A stretch of 64,000 bases of DNA from NCBI RefSeq assembly GCF_900176595.1, contig NZ_LT838813.1:1956501-2020500 (forward strand), written 5' to 3'. The notes beneath the pieces are model-generated. The model did not search any database. It was not told the DNA's origin and was given only the letters and a program-made list of their open reading frames with translations. Positions 38,308 to 47,059 of the stretch are shown here, piece by piece (position 1 is the stretch's first letter; the number at the start of each line of letters is the position of its first letter). The position numbers and the translations under genes are program-made. This DNA comes from Aquiflexum balticum DSM 16537 (GTDB taxonomy: Bacteria; Bacteroidota; Bacteroidia; Cytophagales; Cyclobacteriaceae).

Positions 38308-39216
38308 ATGGAACTAATTAACAGTTTGCTTAACATTCAAAGCGTATCAGGAAATGAATCACAAATGACGGAATTCCTTATACACATAGTTACTAAACGG
38401 CAAAGTAGATGGAAGGTTCAGCCGGAGATATATTATGGTGAACAATTTCATGATTGTTTACTTTTGAAATTTGGTCAGCCCCAAACTGCCGTTTTTTCTC
38501 ACATTGATACAATTGGATTTACCGTAAGGTATGAAAACCACCTTGTTCCCATAGGAGGACCCGAAATTGAACATGGGATGAAATTGGTAGGAAAAGATCG
38601 ACTAGGGCCTATTTCATGTTCTGTTAAAGAACAAGACGGTGTTTTATTACATGATTTTCCAAGAGCAATAGATCGAGGTACACTTTTATCATTTGAGCAA
38701 GAGATTATTACAGATGATGAATTTATTCAAGCTGCTTATTTGGATAATAGACTTGGAATATATAATTGTCTGCGCTTGTGCGAAGATTTGCAGGATGGAT
38801 GGGTTGTATTTTCAACTTATGAAGAACATGGTGGAGGAAGTATGCCTTTTTTGTTGAAGTTTATTCAGGAAACAGCACCTATAAAACATGCACTTATCTC
38901 TGATATTACTTGGATCACAGATGGAATACATCATCATGAGGGAGTAGTAATTTCAATGCGTGATAAATTAATTCCCAGGAAAAGCTTTTTGAATCGGATT
39001 GTTTCTCTGGCAGAAAAAAGTAAGATTCCTTTTCAATTGGAAGTTGAAGGCCAAGGGAGCAGTGATGGTAGAGAAATTCAGTTTTCTCCCTATGCAATTG
39101 ATTGGTGTTTTATTGGCGCTGCTGAAGATAACGTTCATACTCCCTATGAAAAAGTTTCATTAAAAGATTTAGAAAGTATGGTTTTAATGTATAAGTATTT
39201 ATTAAGATATCTATAA
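38308..39216 (+). CDS. M42-like metallo-aminopeptidase
   Basis: The 302-residue product begins LINSLLNIQSVSGNESQMTEF and shows metal-site motifs of the M42/M20/M28 clan: FSHIDTIGF (HxD), YLDNRLGIY (bridging Asp), STYEEHGGG (catalytic Glu pair), SDITWITDG and EDNVHTPYEKV (last His). It is somewhat shorter than classical M42 enzymes (about 340), so the inserted dimerisation domain may be reduced. It is likely cytosolic and trims peptides. The gene stands alone ahead of hpt. Confidence 0.82.
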   Translation: MELINSLLNIQSVSGNESQMTEFLIHIVTKRQSRWKVQPEIYYGEQFHDCLLLKFGQPQTAVFSHIDTIGFTVRYENHLVPIGGPEIEHGMKLVGKDRLGPISCSVKEQDGVLLHDFPRAIDRGTLLSFEQEIITDDEFIQAAYLDNRLGIYNCLRLCEDLQDGWVVFSTYEEHGGGSMPFLLKFIQETAPIKHALISDITWITDGIHHHEGVVISMRDKLIPRKSFLNRIVSLAEKSKIPFQLEVEGQGSSDGREIQFSPYAIDWCFIGAAEDNVHTPYEKVSLKDLESMVLMYKYLLRYL

Positions 39217-39234
39217 GGATTAGCAATTAAATTC

Positions 39235-39264
39235 ATTGGGCCAAAACTTTTTTTTTTATATTTG
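39235..39264 (+). promoter_or_regulatory. Candidate promoter of hpt
   Basis: ATTG (39235-39238) and TATATTTG (39257-39264) are 18 bp apart, close to the Bacteroidota form TTTG-N19-TAnnTTTG. The predicted start point falls at the foot of a hairpin. Confidence 0.55.
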
Positions 39265-39268
39265 TATC

Positions 39269-39291
39269 GCCCTTGATCCAAGGGCATTTTT
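39269..39291 (+). terminator. Leader hairpin with T-run before hpt
   Basis: GCCCTTG (39269-39275) pairs with CAAGGGC (39279-39285) over 7 bp with a 3-base loop, followed by ATTTTT. It may end the upstream peptidase transcript, or sit at the 5' end of the hpt mRNA. Confidence 0.6.
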
Positions 39292-39301
39292 ATTTGAATC
39301 T

Positions 39302-39829
39302 ATGACATTGATCAAAAACAAGGAATTTGTACCTTACATAAGTGCCTACGCCTTGAAAAAAAGAATTGAGGAATTAGGTACGGAGATTTCAAAAGATTTT
39401 GCAGATGAACCTGCGGTTTTGATCGGGGTCCTCAATGGTGCATTTATGTTTTTAGCAGATCTGACCAAAAAAGTTACCGTACCTATAGAGGTCAGTTTCA
39501 TTAAAGTTTCTTCCTATAAGGGTTTAGAATCAAGCGGTTCTGTGATGAATTTAATGGGTCTGGATGTTGACCTGGAAGGAAGATCTGTGATTATAGTTGA
39601 AGATATTATCGATACGGGTTTAAGTATGAAATATCTTTTAGAGTTAATTGAAAAACAAAAACCAAAAAGAATAGCCGTGGCTTCACTCCTTGTAAAACCG
39701 GACGCAATCATCCATAAAATAAAAATCGACTATATTGGTTTTGAAATCCCAAACAAATTTGTTGTTGGGTATGGTATGGACTATGATGGATTTGGAAGAA
39801 ATTTACCGGCGCTGTATCAATTGAAATGA
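39302..39829 (+). CDS. hpt: Hypoxanthine phosphoribosyltransferase
   Basis: The enzyme makes IMP or GMP from hypoxanthine or guanine and PRPP. I use the ATG at 39302, which gives 175 residues; the open frame extends to a TTG at 39236, but that lies in the promoter. The PRPP loop is VIIVEDIIDTGLSMKYLLEL, and LIGVLNGAFMFLADL and VGYGMDYDGFGRNLPALY match the family. It is followed by adk after 31 bp, in the same direction, probably on the same transcript. Confidence 0.93.
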   Translation: MTLIKNKEFVPYISAYALKKRIEELGTEISKDFADEPAVLIGVLNGAFMFLADLTKKVTVPIEVSFIKVSSYKGLESSGSVMNLMGLDVDLEGRSVIIVEDIIDTGLSMKYLLELIEKQKPKRIAVASLLVKPDAIIHKIKIDYIGFEIPNKFVVGYGMDYDGFGRNLPALYQLK

Positions 39830-39860
39830 TTGTCTATTATATATAAAATAAACATTGGAT

Positions 39861-40433
39861 ATGCTTAACATCGTACTATTTGGCCCTCCGGGTGCTGGTA
39901 AAGGAACCCAAAGTGAAAAAATCATTTCAAATTTCCATCTAACCCACCTTTCTACGGGGGATTTGTTCAGGAAACATCTTGGAGAAGGAACAGACCTGGG
40001 CAAACTTGCCAAAAAATATATGGATGAAGGCAGATTGGTACCTGATGAAGTGGTGATAGGGATGGTTGAAGATAAAATCACCCAAACCAAAGATACCAAT
40101 GGATTTATATTTGACGGTTTTCCCCGGACAGTAGCTCAAGCAGAGGCCTTGGATAAAATGATGTTAAAAAATAATATCAGCATTTCAGGTATGATTGCTT
40201 TAGATGTGGCAGAAAACATTTTGAAAGAAAGGATTCGGGAAAGAGGAAAAACATCAGGTAGAGCCGATGATCAGGATGAAGCTAAAATTGAAACCCGCAT
40301 CAAGGTCTATTTGGATGAAACTTTACCTGTAGCAGAATACTATGAAAAACAGGGTAAGTTCACTAAGATAAATGGAGTAGGTACCGTTGATGGGATATTT
40401 GAAAACATTAAGAAGGTGATAGATCAGTACTAA
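39861..40433 (+). CDS. adk: Adenylate kinase
   Basis: Adk balances ATP, ADP and AMP. The ATG at 39861 gives 190 residues, MLNIVLFGPPGAGKGTQ with the P-loop, then THLSTGDLFRKH, FDGFPRTVAQAEAL and RGKTSGRADD. The lid is short, without the zinc-binding insert, as in the short Adk type. A TTG two codons upstream is the only alternative start. Confidence 0.96.
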   Translation: MLNIVLFGPPGAGKGTQSEKIISNFHLTHLSTGDLFRKHLGEGTDLGKLAKKYMDEGRLVPDEVVIGMVEDKITQTKDTNGFIFDGFPRTVAQAEALDKMMLKNNISISGMIALDVAENILKERIRERGKTSGRADDQDEAKIETRIKVYLDETLPVAEYYEKQGKFTKINGVGTVDGIFENIKKVIDQY

Positions 40434-40447
40434 AACTGATTATTTTA

Positions 40448-40455
40448 TACCTTTG
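40448..40455 (+). promoter_or_regulatory. Candidate -7 element of obg
   Basis: TACCTTTG matches TAnnTTTG in full and lies 72 bp before the GTG start. No TTTG -33 is seen. A hairpin follows 14 bp later. Confidence 0.5.
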
Positions 40456-40469
40456 CAAATAAATTCTTT

Positions 40470-40500
40470 CGGCTAAGCGTTTTTGCTTAGCCGTTTTTAT
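40470..40500 (+). terminator. Hairpin with T-run between adk and obg
   Basis: CGGCTAAGC (40470-40478) pairs perfectly with GCTTAGCCG (40485-40493), followed by TTTTTATT. It looks like the terminator of hpt-adk but lies downstream of the candidate obg promoter, so it would also be in the obg leader. Confidence 0.8.
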
Positions 40501-40519
40501 TAAAAATAATTTAAATAGG

Positions 40520-41515
40520 GTGGCAGATTCCAATTTTATTGATTACGTCAAATTTTGCTCACGGTCGGGGGCAGGGGGGGCAGGTTCAGTTCATTTCCGA
40601 AGAGAAAAACACGTACCTAAAGGTGGCCCAGATGGCGGAGATGGCGGTCGTGGTGGACACGTCATCCTGAGAGGAAATTCACAGCTTTGGACCTTACTGC
40701 ATTTAAAATACAAAAAACATGTCATCGCAGAAGACGGAAAAGGAGGAGAAGGGGGACGCCGTAAAGGCCGTGATGGAAATGACGTTATTCTTGAAGTTCC
40801 CTTAGGCACCGTAGCTAAGGATGCTGAAACAATGGAGGTAAGATTCGAAATAACAGACGAAGGACAAGAAGTAGTACTTACATCAGGTGGAAGAGGAGGT
40901 TTGGGTAATGACCACTTTAAAACAGCAACTAACCAAGCACCGCATTTTGCGCAACCAGGGGAAGAAGGAATTGAGGAATGGATTATTCTTGAGCTTAAAT
41001 TGCTCGCTGATGTTGGGTTAGTTGGGTTTCCCAATGCAGGAAAATCCACTTTGTTGTCCAGTATTTCTGCCGCAAAACCTGAAATAGGTGATTATCCATT
41101 TACTACTTTGGTCCCCAATCTGGGAGTCGTCCCTTATAGGGATGAAAAATCTTTTGTAATGGCAGATATTCCCGGGATCATTGAAGGAGCTTCAGAAGGT
41201 AGGGGTTTGGGACTAAGGTTTTTAAGACATATTGAGAGAAACTCCATCCTGCTATTCATGATCCCTGCCGATGCAGATAGTATTTCTGTCCAGTATAAAA
41301 TCCTTTTGGAAGAATTGGAAAAATTCAATCCCGAGCTTTTGGACAAAAAGAGAATACTCGCCATCACTAAATCGGATATGCTGGATGAAGGATTAATGGA
41401 AGAGATGAAACCTGATATACCCAAAGACCTTCCATTTATTTTTATTTCCTCTGTATCCCAGTATAATCTGGAAAAACTAAAGGATTTGTTATGGCAGGCT
41501 TTACATACTGATTAA
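40520..41515 (+). CDS. obgE: Obg/CgtA GTPase
   Basis: Obg is an essential GTPase in 50S ribosome assembly and stress control. The 331-residue product starts with GTG, giving the family's usual [12 protein letters not shown]. The glycine-rich N-terminal Obg fold ([18 protein letters not shown]) is followed by the G domain: [19 protein letters not shown] (G1), [23 protein letters not shown] (G3) and AITKSDML (G4). The short C-terminal end lacks a long extra domain. Confidence 0.96.
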   Translation: MADSNFIDYVKFCSRSGAGGAGSVHFRREKHVPKGGPDGGDGGRGGHVILRGNSQLWTLLHLKYKKHVIAEDGKGGEGGRRKGRDGNDVILEVPLGTVAKDAETMEVRFEITDEGQEVVLTSGGRGGLGNDHFKTATNQAPHFAQPGEEGIEEWIILELKLLADVGLVGFPNAGKSTLLSSISAAKPEIGDYPFTTLVPNLGVVPYRDEKSFVMADIPGIIEGASEGRGLGLRFLRHIERNSILLFMIPADADSISVQYKILLEELEKFNPELLDKKRILAITKSDMLDEGLMEEMKPDIPKDLPFIFISSVSQYNLEKLKDLLWQALHTD

Positions 41516-41516
41516 A

Positions 41517-41557
41517 TGTCAGTTTGTCAGTTTTTAAGCTGTGGCAAAAATATTGAT
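41517..41557 (+). promoter_or_regulatory. Tandem TGTCAGTT and sigma-54-like site before grpE
   Basis: TGTCAGTT occurs twice in tandem (41517-41524 and 41525-41532). It is followed by TGGCA (41542-41546) and TTGAT (41553-41557). The GG-N10-GA spacing equals that of the sigma-54 -24/-12 promoter (GG-N10-GC), with the -12 GC changed to GA. It ends 32 bp before the grpE ATG. Confidence 0.4.
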
Positions 41558-41589
41558 AACAAAAAAAAAGATTAAAATTAATACAAAAA

Positions 41590-42165
41590 ATGGCCGATAA
41601 AGAGATACTCAACAAGGAGCATGAAACTTCTGATGAGCAGGAATCCAATCATGAAGAAATGTTGACGGATGAAAAAGTGACTTCTGAATCAATTTCTGAT
41701 AATGCTGAATTGTCTCAGGAAGAAAAGTTGCGGAGAGAAGTTTCAGAACTAAAGGATAAATATTTAAGATTATATTCTGAATTCGAAAACTACAGAAGGA
41801 GAACTTCAAAAGAAAGGTTGGATCTCATAAAAACAGCTTCTGAGGACTTGATGAAGGATATTATTCCGGTTGTGGATGATTTTGAGAGAGCTTTCAAAGC
41901 CAGTGAACAAGAAGAGAATGCCACAAAAGTGCGTGATGGTAATCAATTGGTATTTCATAAGTTGGTTAAAATCCTTGAGAGTAAGGGATTGAAACCAATG
42001 GAAGACCTTGTTGGAAAACCATTTGATGCTGAAACCCAAGAAGCGATTACGCAGATACCTGCTCCTACAAATGAGTTGAAAGGTAAAGTAATTGATGTTG
42101 TGGAAAATGGATATACTCTTGGTGAAAAAGTCATCAGGTATGCCAAAGTTGTCACAGGAGCTTAA
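41590..42165 (+). CDS. grpE: Nucleotide exchange factor GrpE
   Basis: GrpE releases ADP from DnaK. The 191-residue protein has an acidic, low-complexity N-terminal part, a long coiled coil ([20 protein letters not shown] then [12 protein letters not shown]) and the C-terminal beta domain with the family motif around [21 protein letters not shown]. It is followed by dnaJ after 8 bp. dnaK is not in the window. Confidence 0.95.
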   Translation: MADKEILNKEHETSDEQESNHEEMLTDEKVTSESISDNAELSQEEKLRREVSELKDKYLRLYSEFENYRRRTSKERLDLIKTASEDLMKDIIPVVDDFERAFKASEQEENATKVRDGNQLVFHKLVKILESKGLKPMEDLVGKPFDAETQEAITQIPAPTNELKGKVIDVVENGYTLGEKVIRYAKVVTGA

Positions 42166-42173
42166 AATATATT

Positions 42174-43280
42174 ATGGCAAAGAGAGATTATTATGAAGTC
42201 TTAGGCGTGAGCAAAAGCTCCAGCCCTGAAGAAATAAAAAAGGCTTATCGAAAATTAGCTATACAATTTCATCCTGATAAAAATCCTGATAATCCTGAAG
42301 CGGAGGAGAAATTCAAAGAAGCGGCTGAAGCCTATGAGGTACTCAGTAATCAGGAAAAACGTCAGCGTTATGACCAATTTGGACATCAGGGGCTTGGCGG
42401 AAATGGAGGTTATAGCGGTGGAGGAATGAACATGGAAGATATTTTTTCCCAGTTCGGAGATATTTTCGGAGGAGGAGGATTTGAATCATTCTTTGGAGGG
42501 GGAAGAGGTGGTCGAAGGACAAAAAAAGGAACCAACCTTCGTGTAAAGCTAAAACTCAACCTCAAAGAGATTGCCAACGGAGTTGAAAAGAAAATAAAAG
42601 TAAAACGTCAGATTATAGCTGATGGTGTTACTTTCAAAACCTGCCCTTCCTGTCAGGGTGCAGGACAGATTAAAAAAGTAGTCAATACCATGTTGGGGCA
42701 AATGGTTTCGGCCAGCACTTGTCCTACATGCGGTGGGAATGGTCAGATCGTGGATAAAAGACCAGCTGAAGCTGATTTAAGAGGTTTGATTCTAAAAGAA
42801 GAAGTGATTTCAATCAATATACCTGCCGGAGTTGCTGACGGGATGCAACTTAGCATGTCAGGTAAAGGAAATGAAACAGCCGGTGGGATTGCAGGAGATC
42901 TTTTGATAGTGATAGAAGAAATTGAAGATGAAATTTTACAGAGAGATGGCAACAATGTTGTCTTTGATTTGTATGTGAGTTTTATAGATGTGGCGTTGGG
43001 TTCACAGATAGAAGTGCCCACCATCGACGGAAAAGTCAAAATTAAACTAGATCCGGGAACCCAAAGTGGAAAAATTCTTAGACTGAAAGGCAAGGGTATC
43101 AGAGATATCAATGGTTACAACAGAGGCGATCAGCTAATTCATGTCAATGTTTGGACACCAAAGCAATTGAGCAAAGAGGAAAGACAAATCTTGGAAGATC
43201 TGAGAGATTCTGAGAATTTCAAGCCTGATCCGGGCAAATCCGAGAAAAGCTTTTTTGACAAAATGAAAGAATTCTTCTAA
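42174..43280 (+). CDS. dnaJ: Chaperone DnaJ with half of the zinc centre
   Basis: DnaJ delivers clients to DnaK and stimulates its ATPase. The 368-residue protein has the J domain with HPD (about 33-35), a glycine/phenylalanine region with [20 protein letters not shown], a zinc domain and the two C-terminal beta domains. Only two CxxCxGxG motifs are present, with Cys157/160 and Cys183/186; the usual first and fourth are missing (IIADGVTFK before, [10 protein letters not shown] after). So one zinc site is kept. I recall the same in other Bacteroidota. Confidence 0.95.
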   Translation: MAKRDYYEVLGVSKSSSPEEIKKAYRKLAIQFHPDKNPDNPEAEEKFKEAAEAYEVLSNQEKRQRYDQFGHQGLGGNGGYSGGGMNMEDIFSQFGDIFGGGGFESFFGGGRGGRRTKKGTNLRVKLKLNLKEIANGVEKKIKVKRQIIADGVTFKTCPSCQGAGQIKKVVNTMLGQMVSASTCPTCGGNGQIVDKRPAEADLRGLILKEEVISINIPAGVADGMQLSMSGKGNETAGGIAGDLLIVIEEIEDEILQRDGNNVVFDLYVSFIDVALGSQIEVPTIDGKVKIKLDPGTQSGKILRLKGKGIRDINGYNRGDQLIHVNVWTPKQLSKEERQILEDLRDSENFKPDPGKSEKSFFDKMKEFF

Positions 43281-43289
43281 AAATCTTGG

Positions 43290-43315
43290 AGCCAGAGAAA
43301 AATCTGGCTTTTTTT
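43290..43315 (+). terminator. Rho-independent terminator of grpE-dnaJ
   Basis: AGCCAGA (43290-43296) pairs with TCTGGCT (43303-43309), followed by TTTTTT. It ends the grpE-dnaJ transcript 9 bp after the dnaJ stop. Confidence 0.85.
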
Positions 43316-43358
43316 ATACCCTTAATAACCTTTTACTACGATTGCCGTAATCTACCCT

Positions 43359-44246
43359 ATGCTGAACAGATTTAGCTTGATAATTGGACTTGTTTTGGGA
43401 ATTATATTCCAGCTTACGGCCCAAATCACCAAGGAATTTAGAGTTGAAGAGAAGCACGGTTATAACCTGGTATATTTGGACTTCAATGTTTATAAAGGGG
43501 TTACCCAAATTAACCGGAAATTAGGTGACGAGCCTGTTTTTATACAATCTCACCTATCCAAAGTCAATATACTCCCCTCTTTCAATCACGAAATAAGGGA
43601 TCAGATTCTTTATACCAATTTGGTCCATAGAAATGTTGAATCCGAAAATCTTGGGAAAAGTCTTTCCTATAAACTCTTTTCAAGTTCAAACGATGATTTT
43701 GACCATAAATGGTCTGTGGGTTTGAATTCCAACTTTCTTTATGATTTGCACTTTTATTTTGGTATTGGGACAGCTGACATTGATCTTGCGTATTTGCCGG
43801 TATCCAATTGTATAATCAATTCCACAAGTGCTGATGTGAAATTGAATTACAGTAAAAATTCTGCCAATTCGGTGAAAATGGATACCATTATGGTAACCAT
43901 AAATATGGGCAATCTGGAAGCCTCAAATCTTAATTTCACCAATGCCAAGGAAATGATTTTTGAAGCCAACTATGGTACATTAAATCTTTCTTTTTCAGAT
44001 AAAATGCCTGAGGCATGTAATATTCAGGCTATGGTTGGAGCAGGGAAAGTCAATCTCATTTTGCCGGATGACAGTCAACCTTATATTGTCAAAATCAAAT
44101 CTACACCCATGTGCCGTACCTATATCCCAAAACATTTAAAGGATATTGGCAATAAAACCTATGTCAGTAGAACATATAAAGAGAATAGTGCAAATCTCAT
44201 GACATTTGACATAGATGTATCAGTGGGTTCTGTAACTTTGAAATGA
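43359..44246 (+). CDS. Secreted beta-rich protein, possible toastrack/DUF4097-like
   Basis: I do not recognise it with certainty. The 295-residue product has a signal peptide (LIIGLVLGIIFQLTAQ). From about residue 130 it has repeated short strands, DIDLAYLPVSNCIINSTSAD, then VTINMGNLEASNLNFTNAKE, FEANYGTLNLSF and AMVGAGKVNLILPDD. This rung-like pattern resembles the toastrack fold of DUF4097 or LiaF-type proteins. It precedes an ABC exporter pair by about 33 bp in the same direction, so it may be part of that unit. Confidence 0.55.
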   Translation: MLNRFSLIIGLVLGIIFQLTAQITKEFRVEEKHGYNLVYLDFNVYKGVTQINRKLGDEPVFIQSHLSKVNILPSFNHEIRDQILYTNLVHRNVESENLGKSLSYKLFSSSNDDFDHKWSVGLNSNFLYDLHFYFGIGTADIDLAYLPVSNCIINSTSADVKLNYSKNSANSVKMDTIMVTINMGNLEASNLNFTNAKEMIFEANYGTLNLSFSDKMPEACNIQAMVGAGKVNLILPDDSQPYIVKIKSTPMCRTYIPKHLKDIGNKTYVSRTYKENSANLMTFDIDVSVGSVTLK

Positions 44247-44279
44247 GTATTTGTTATTTTTACCCAAAATTTAAATTAT

Positions 44280-45179
44280 TTGGCGATCCTCGAAATCCGA
44301 CATCTCTCTAAATCATACGGCTCCAATAGTGCCCTTACTGATATTTCTATTGATATTCCAGATGGAGGAATATTTGGACTTTTGGGCCCAAATGGAGCAG
44401 GAAAGACAACGCTAATCCGGATTATCAACCAAATCATTGAGTCAGATGCGGGTGAAATTATTTTCAAGGGTGAGAAATTACAGCCCAAGCATATTTCCCG
44501 AATAGGATATCTTCCCGAAGAAAGGGGACTATACAAGAAAATGAAGGTTTGGGATCAATTGGTTTACTTCGCAAGACTTAAAGATATGCCTTCGAATCTT
44601 GCAAAAGAAAGGGTAAGTTATTGGTTGAAAAAAATGGATATCATTTCATGGAAGGACAAAAGAATAGATGACCTTTCCAAAGGAATGGCTCAAAAAGTGC
44701 AATTTATATCCACCATTATTCATGAACCGGAGTTACTTATTTTAGATGAACCATTTTCAGGTTTTGACCCTATCAATGCTGAAATCATCAAAGATGAAAT
44801 TCTGGAATTGAAGACAAAAGGAATTACGCTTGTGCTTTCCACACATAGAATGGAGTCAGTGGAGCTTTTATGTGATCAAATTGCTATGATTCATAAATCC
44901 CATAAAATCCTGGAAGGAAGACTATCAGACATAAAGCAGCAATTCAGGCCAAATAGATACGCCGTTAGCCTCAAATGTAATGAAACCCCACTCCCTGAAG
45001 AATTCAAAGCTTCTATTCATAATGATGTTTCAAATTTTGAGTTGCCTTTAGGCATTGATTCGCCAAATCAGTTGCTTCAGAAATTAATGACCTATGGCGA
45101 AGTACTCGGTTTTAAGGAAATCTTGCCGAGTATGGAAGAAATTTTCATCCAACAAGTCAAAGCATATTCAAATGGGTAA
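44280..45179 (+). CDS. ABC transporter ATP-binding protein (NatA-like)
   Basis: The 299-residue ATPase begins at TTG (44280). It shows LLGPNGAGKTTLIRI (Walker A), the Q-loop GYLPEERGLY, the signature DLSKGMAQKVQFI (LSKGM in place of LSGGQ) and LLILDEPFSGFD (Walker B). The C-terminal part of about 90 residues is the usual DUF4162-type extension of Na+ or drug exporters. The next gene, the permease, starts 8 bases before its stop, so the two act together. Confidence 0.92.
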   Translation: MAILEIRHLSKSYGSNSALTDISIDIPDGGIFGLLGPNGAGKTTLIRIINQIIESDAGEIIFKGEKLQPKHISRIGYLPEERGLYKKMKVWDQLVYFARLKDMPSNLAKERVSYWLKKMDIISWKDKRIDDLSKGMAQKVQFISTIIHEPELLILDEPFSGFDPINAEIIKDEILELKTKGITLVLSTHRMESVELLCDQIAMIHKSHKILEGRLSDIKQQFRPNRYAVSLKCNETPLPEEFKASIHNDVSNFELPLGIDSPNQLLQKLMTYGEVLGFKEILPSMEEIFIQQVKAYSNG

Positions 45180-46479
45180 AGTTTGGTTGGTAATTCAGCG
45201 AGAATATCTTTCCCGCGTACAAAAAAAATCCTTTTTGTTAGCAACTGTGCTGACCCCCTTGATCTTTCCGGCGATAATGGGGATTTTTCTTTGGATTTCA
45301 GTGGGTGACACTTCCAGTTCTGCTTTGAGAATTATCGAAGTCGTGGATGAAAACAATCTTTTTTTTATTGAGAGTTCTGAACAGTATGCTTTCTCTTTTT
45401 CCAATCTAAATATAGATGAAGCAAAACAAATGGTACAGGATGGGGAAAGATTCGGCTTTCTTTATATTCCCAAGATTGACCTTACTAAACCTTCAGGAAT
45501 AGTTTATTATGCTGAAAAAAATCCAAGCATGAGTCTTATCTTGTTTTTGGAATCCAACCTGAAACGGCGAATTGAAGAACAAAGGCTTTTTGAATCAGGG
45601 ATTGATCCTGAGGTAATCAATGCATACAGAACCAAAGTGTCTATTCAGTCCATTACTTTAGACATCAGCGGTGAAGAAAAAATATCTGATGCAACTGTCA
45701 ACTATGCAATAGGGTTTTTGGCAGGCATCTTGATTTATATTTTCATTTTTGTCTATGGAAATCAAATAATGCAAGGTGTAATTGAAGAAAAATCCAGTCG
45801 TATTATTGAAATTTTGATTTCATCCATCAAACCTTTTCAACTGATGTTGGGAAAGATTATCGGAATAGGAGCGGTGGGATTAACTCAGTTTTTGATATGG
45901 ATTATTCTTATTGGAAGTGTATCTTCAATTGTGATGGGTTATTTTGGCATGCAGATGCCACAACAACAAATTATTGACCTTGCCAATCCTGAAATGGGTC
46001 AAATGATGAATGGAGATGATGATATAGGCCGTATCATTCAGACTATTCAAGGAATCGACTTTTTCCAACTTACATTGACGTTTGTTTTTTATTTTCTAGG
46101 AGGTTATCTGCTTTATGGAGCTTTTTTCGCAGCTGTTGGAGCAGCTATCGATGCACCTTCGGAAGCTCAGCAATTTATGCTTCCCATCACGATTCCGTTG
46201 CTAATTGGTTATTTAGGACTTTTTGTGTTTGTATTGAATGACCCAAACAGTAATGTCTCATTTTGGCTGTCCATTATACCTTTGACTTCACCAATTGCCA
46301 TGATGGGTCGGGTTAGTTTTGGAGTACCTTTTTCCGATTTACTGCTTTCAATGTCTTTATTGATAGGAGGGTTTTTTTTCAGTACCTGGGTAGCTGGGAA
46401 AATATATCGGATTGGGATATTAATTCATGGTACCAAAGTGAATTATAAAACAATCTGGAAATGGATCAAGTCAACTTGA
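45172..46479 (+). CDS. ABC transporter permease (NatB-like)
   Basis: From the ATG at 45172 the protein has 435 residues. It begins VWLVIQREYLSRVQKKSFLL, with one membrane helix, then a large periplasmic part of about 150 residues, then five or six helices (IGFLAGILIYIFIFVYGNQI, EKSSRIIEILISSIKPFQLM is the coupling loop). This is the ABC2 type-3 layout of NatB exporters of Na+ or small molecules. The frame is open earlier, but this start overlaps the ATPase stop by 8 bases. Confidence 0.9.
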   Translation: MGKVWLVIQREYLSRVQKKSFLLATVLTPLIFPAIMGIFLWISVGDTSSSALRIIEVVDENNLFFIESSEQYAFSFSNLNIDEAKQMVQDGERFGFLYIPKIDLTKPSGIVYYAEKNPSMSLILFLESNLKRRIEEQRLFESGIDPEVINAYRTKVSIQSITLDISGEEKISDATVNYAIGFLAGILIYIFIFVYGNQIMQGVIEEKSSRIIEILISSIKPFQLMLGKIIGIGAVGLTQFLIWIILIGSVSSIVMGYFGMQMPQQQIIDLANPEMGQMMNGDDDIGRIIQTIQGIDFFQLTLTFVFYFLGGYLLYGAFFAAVGAAIDAPSEAQQFMLPITIPLLIGYLGLFVFVLNDPNSNVSFWLSIIPLTSPIAMMGRVSFGVPFSDLLLSMSLLIGGFFFSTWVAGKIYRIGILIHGTKVNYKTIWKWIKST

Positions 46480-46532
46480 TTTTAGTCTGACCAAAATTAA
46501 AATTCCTAGAAACCGGGTATTATTTTGTCCCA

Positions 46533-46973
46533 TTACTCTTCTGAGTAATTGAAAATATCTACTTGCTCTTTAACCCAGTCTTTGTATTGCTGAATCCGGT
46601 ATTCATTCCACTTATCTTTATATTTTCCGGAACTGTCAATCAAAAATTTAAAACCGGTTGCTGCCTTTGGCTTACTCAAAGCATTGAAAAGCTCATCTTG
46701 GAAATTTCGTTCCTTTACACTTCTTTCCGCAAAATTTTCCATCATCTGATGGTCCTGACTGGTTTCCATCTTTGTGAATTCGGCAAAATTATCAGGGTTA
46801 TCTTCTATTTCGTCCAAAATATCTTCCTCCTCGGGAGTAAGGTCATAATTGAAATAGTCCTCATTATCAGGTAAATGATAGATTTTTTTGTTGTCTAATT
46901 GGTAAAAACAAATCATCCCTTTAAGCAGTAATGCTGCTATATTCTCAACTTCTTTTTCAGATAGGGTAAGCAT
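46533..46973 (-). CDS. UPF0158 family protein
   Basis: The 146-residue acidic protein begins MLTLSEKEVENIAALLLKGM and has a stretch of acidic residues (DLTPEEEDILDEIEDNP) and a C-terminal AATGFKFLIDSSGKYKDKWN with basic aromatic end. This matches UPF0158 as I remember it, a small family of unknown role. No signal peptide or membrane helix is present. It converges on the permease gene and shows no operon partner. Confidence 0.7.
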   Translation of the reverse strand: MLTLSEKEVENIAALLLKGMICFYQLDNKKIYHLPDNEDYFNYDLTPEEEDILDEIEDNPDNFAEFTKMETSQDHQMMENFAERSVKERNFQDELFNALSKPKAATGFKFLIDSSGKYKDKWNEYRIQQYKDWVKEQVDIFNYSEE

Positions 46974-47059
46974 TTTAGAAATCAGATAAATTTTTTTAGA
47001 AAATTAGTTAACTCTAAGGTTAATTCAAACATATATATAAATGAAATGCCAAAGAATAT

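Noticed and set aside
40591-41049. 152-codon open frame opposite obg, rich in Pro and Ser
   Set aside because: The composition is the antisense of the glycine-rich Obg domain.
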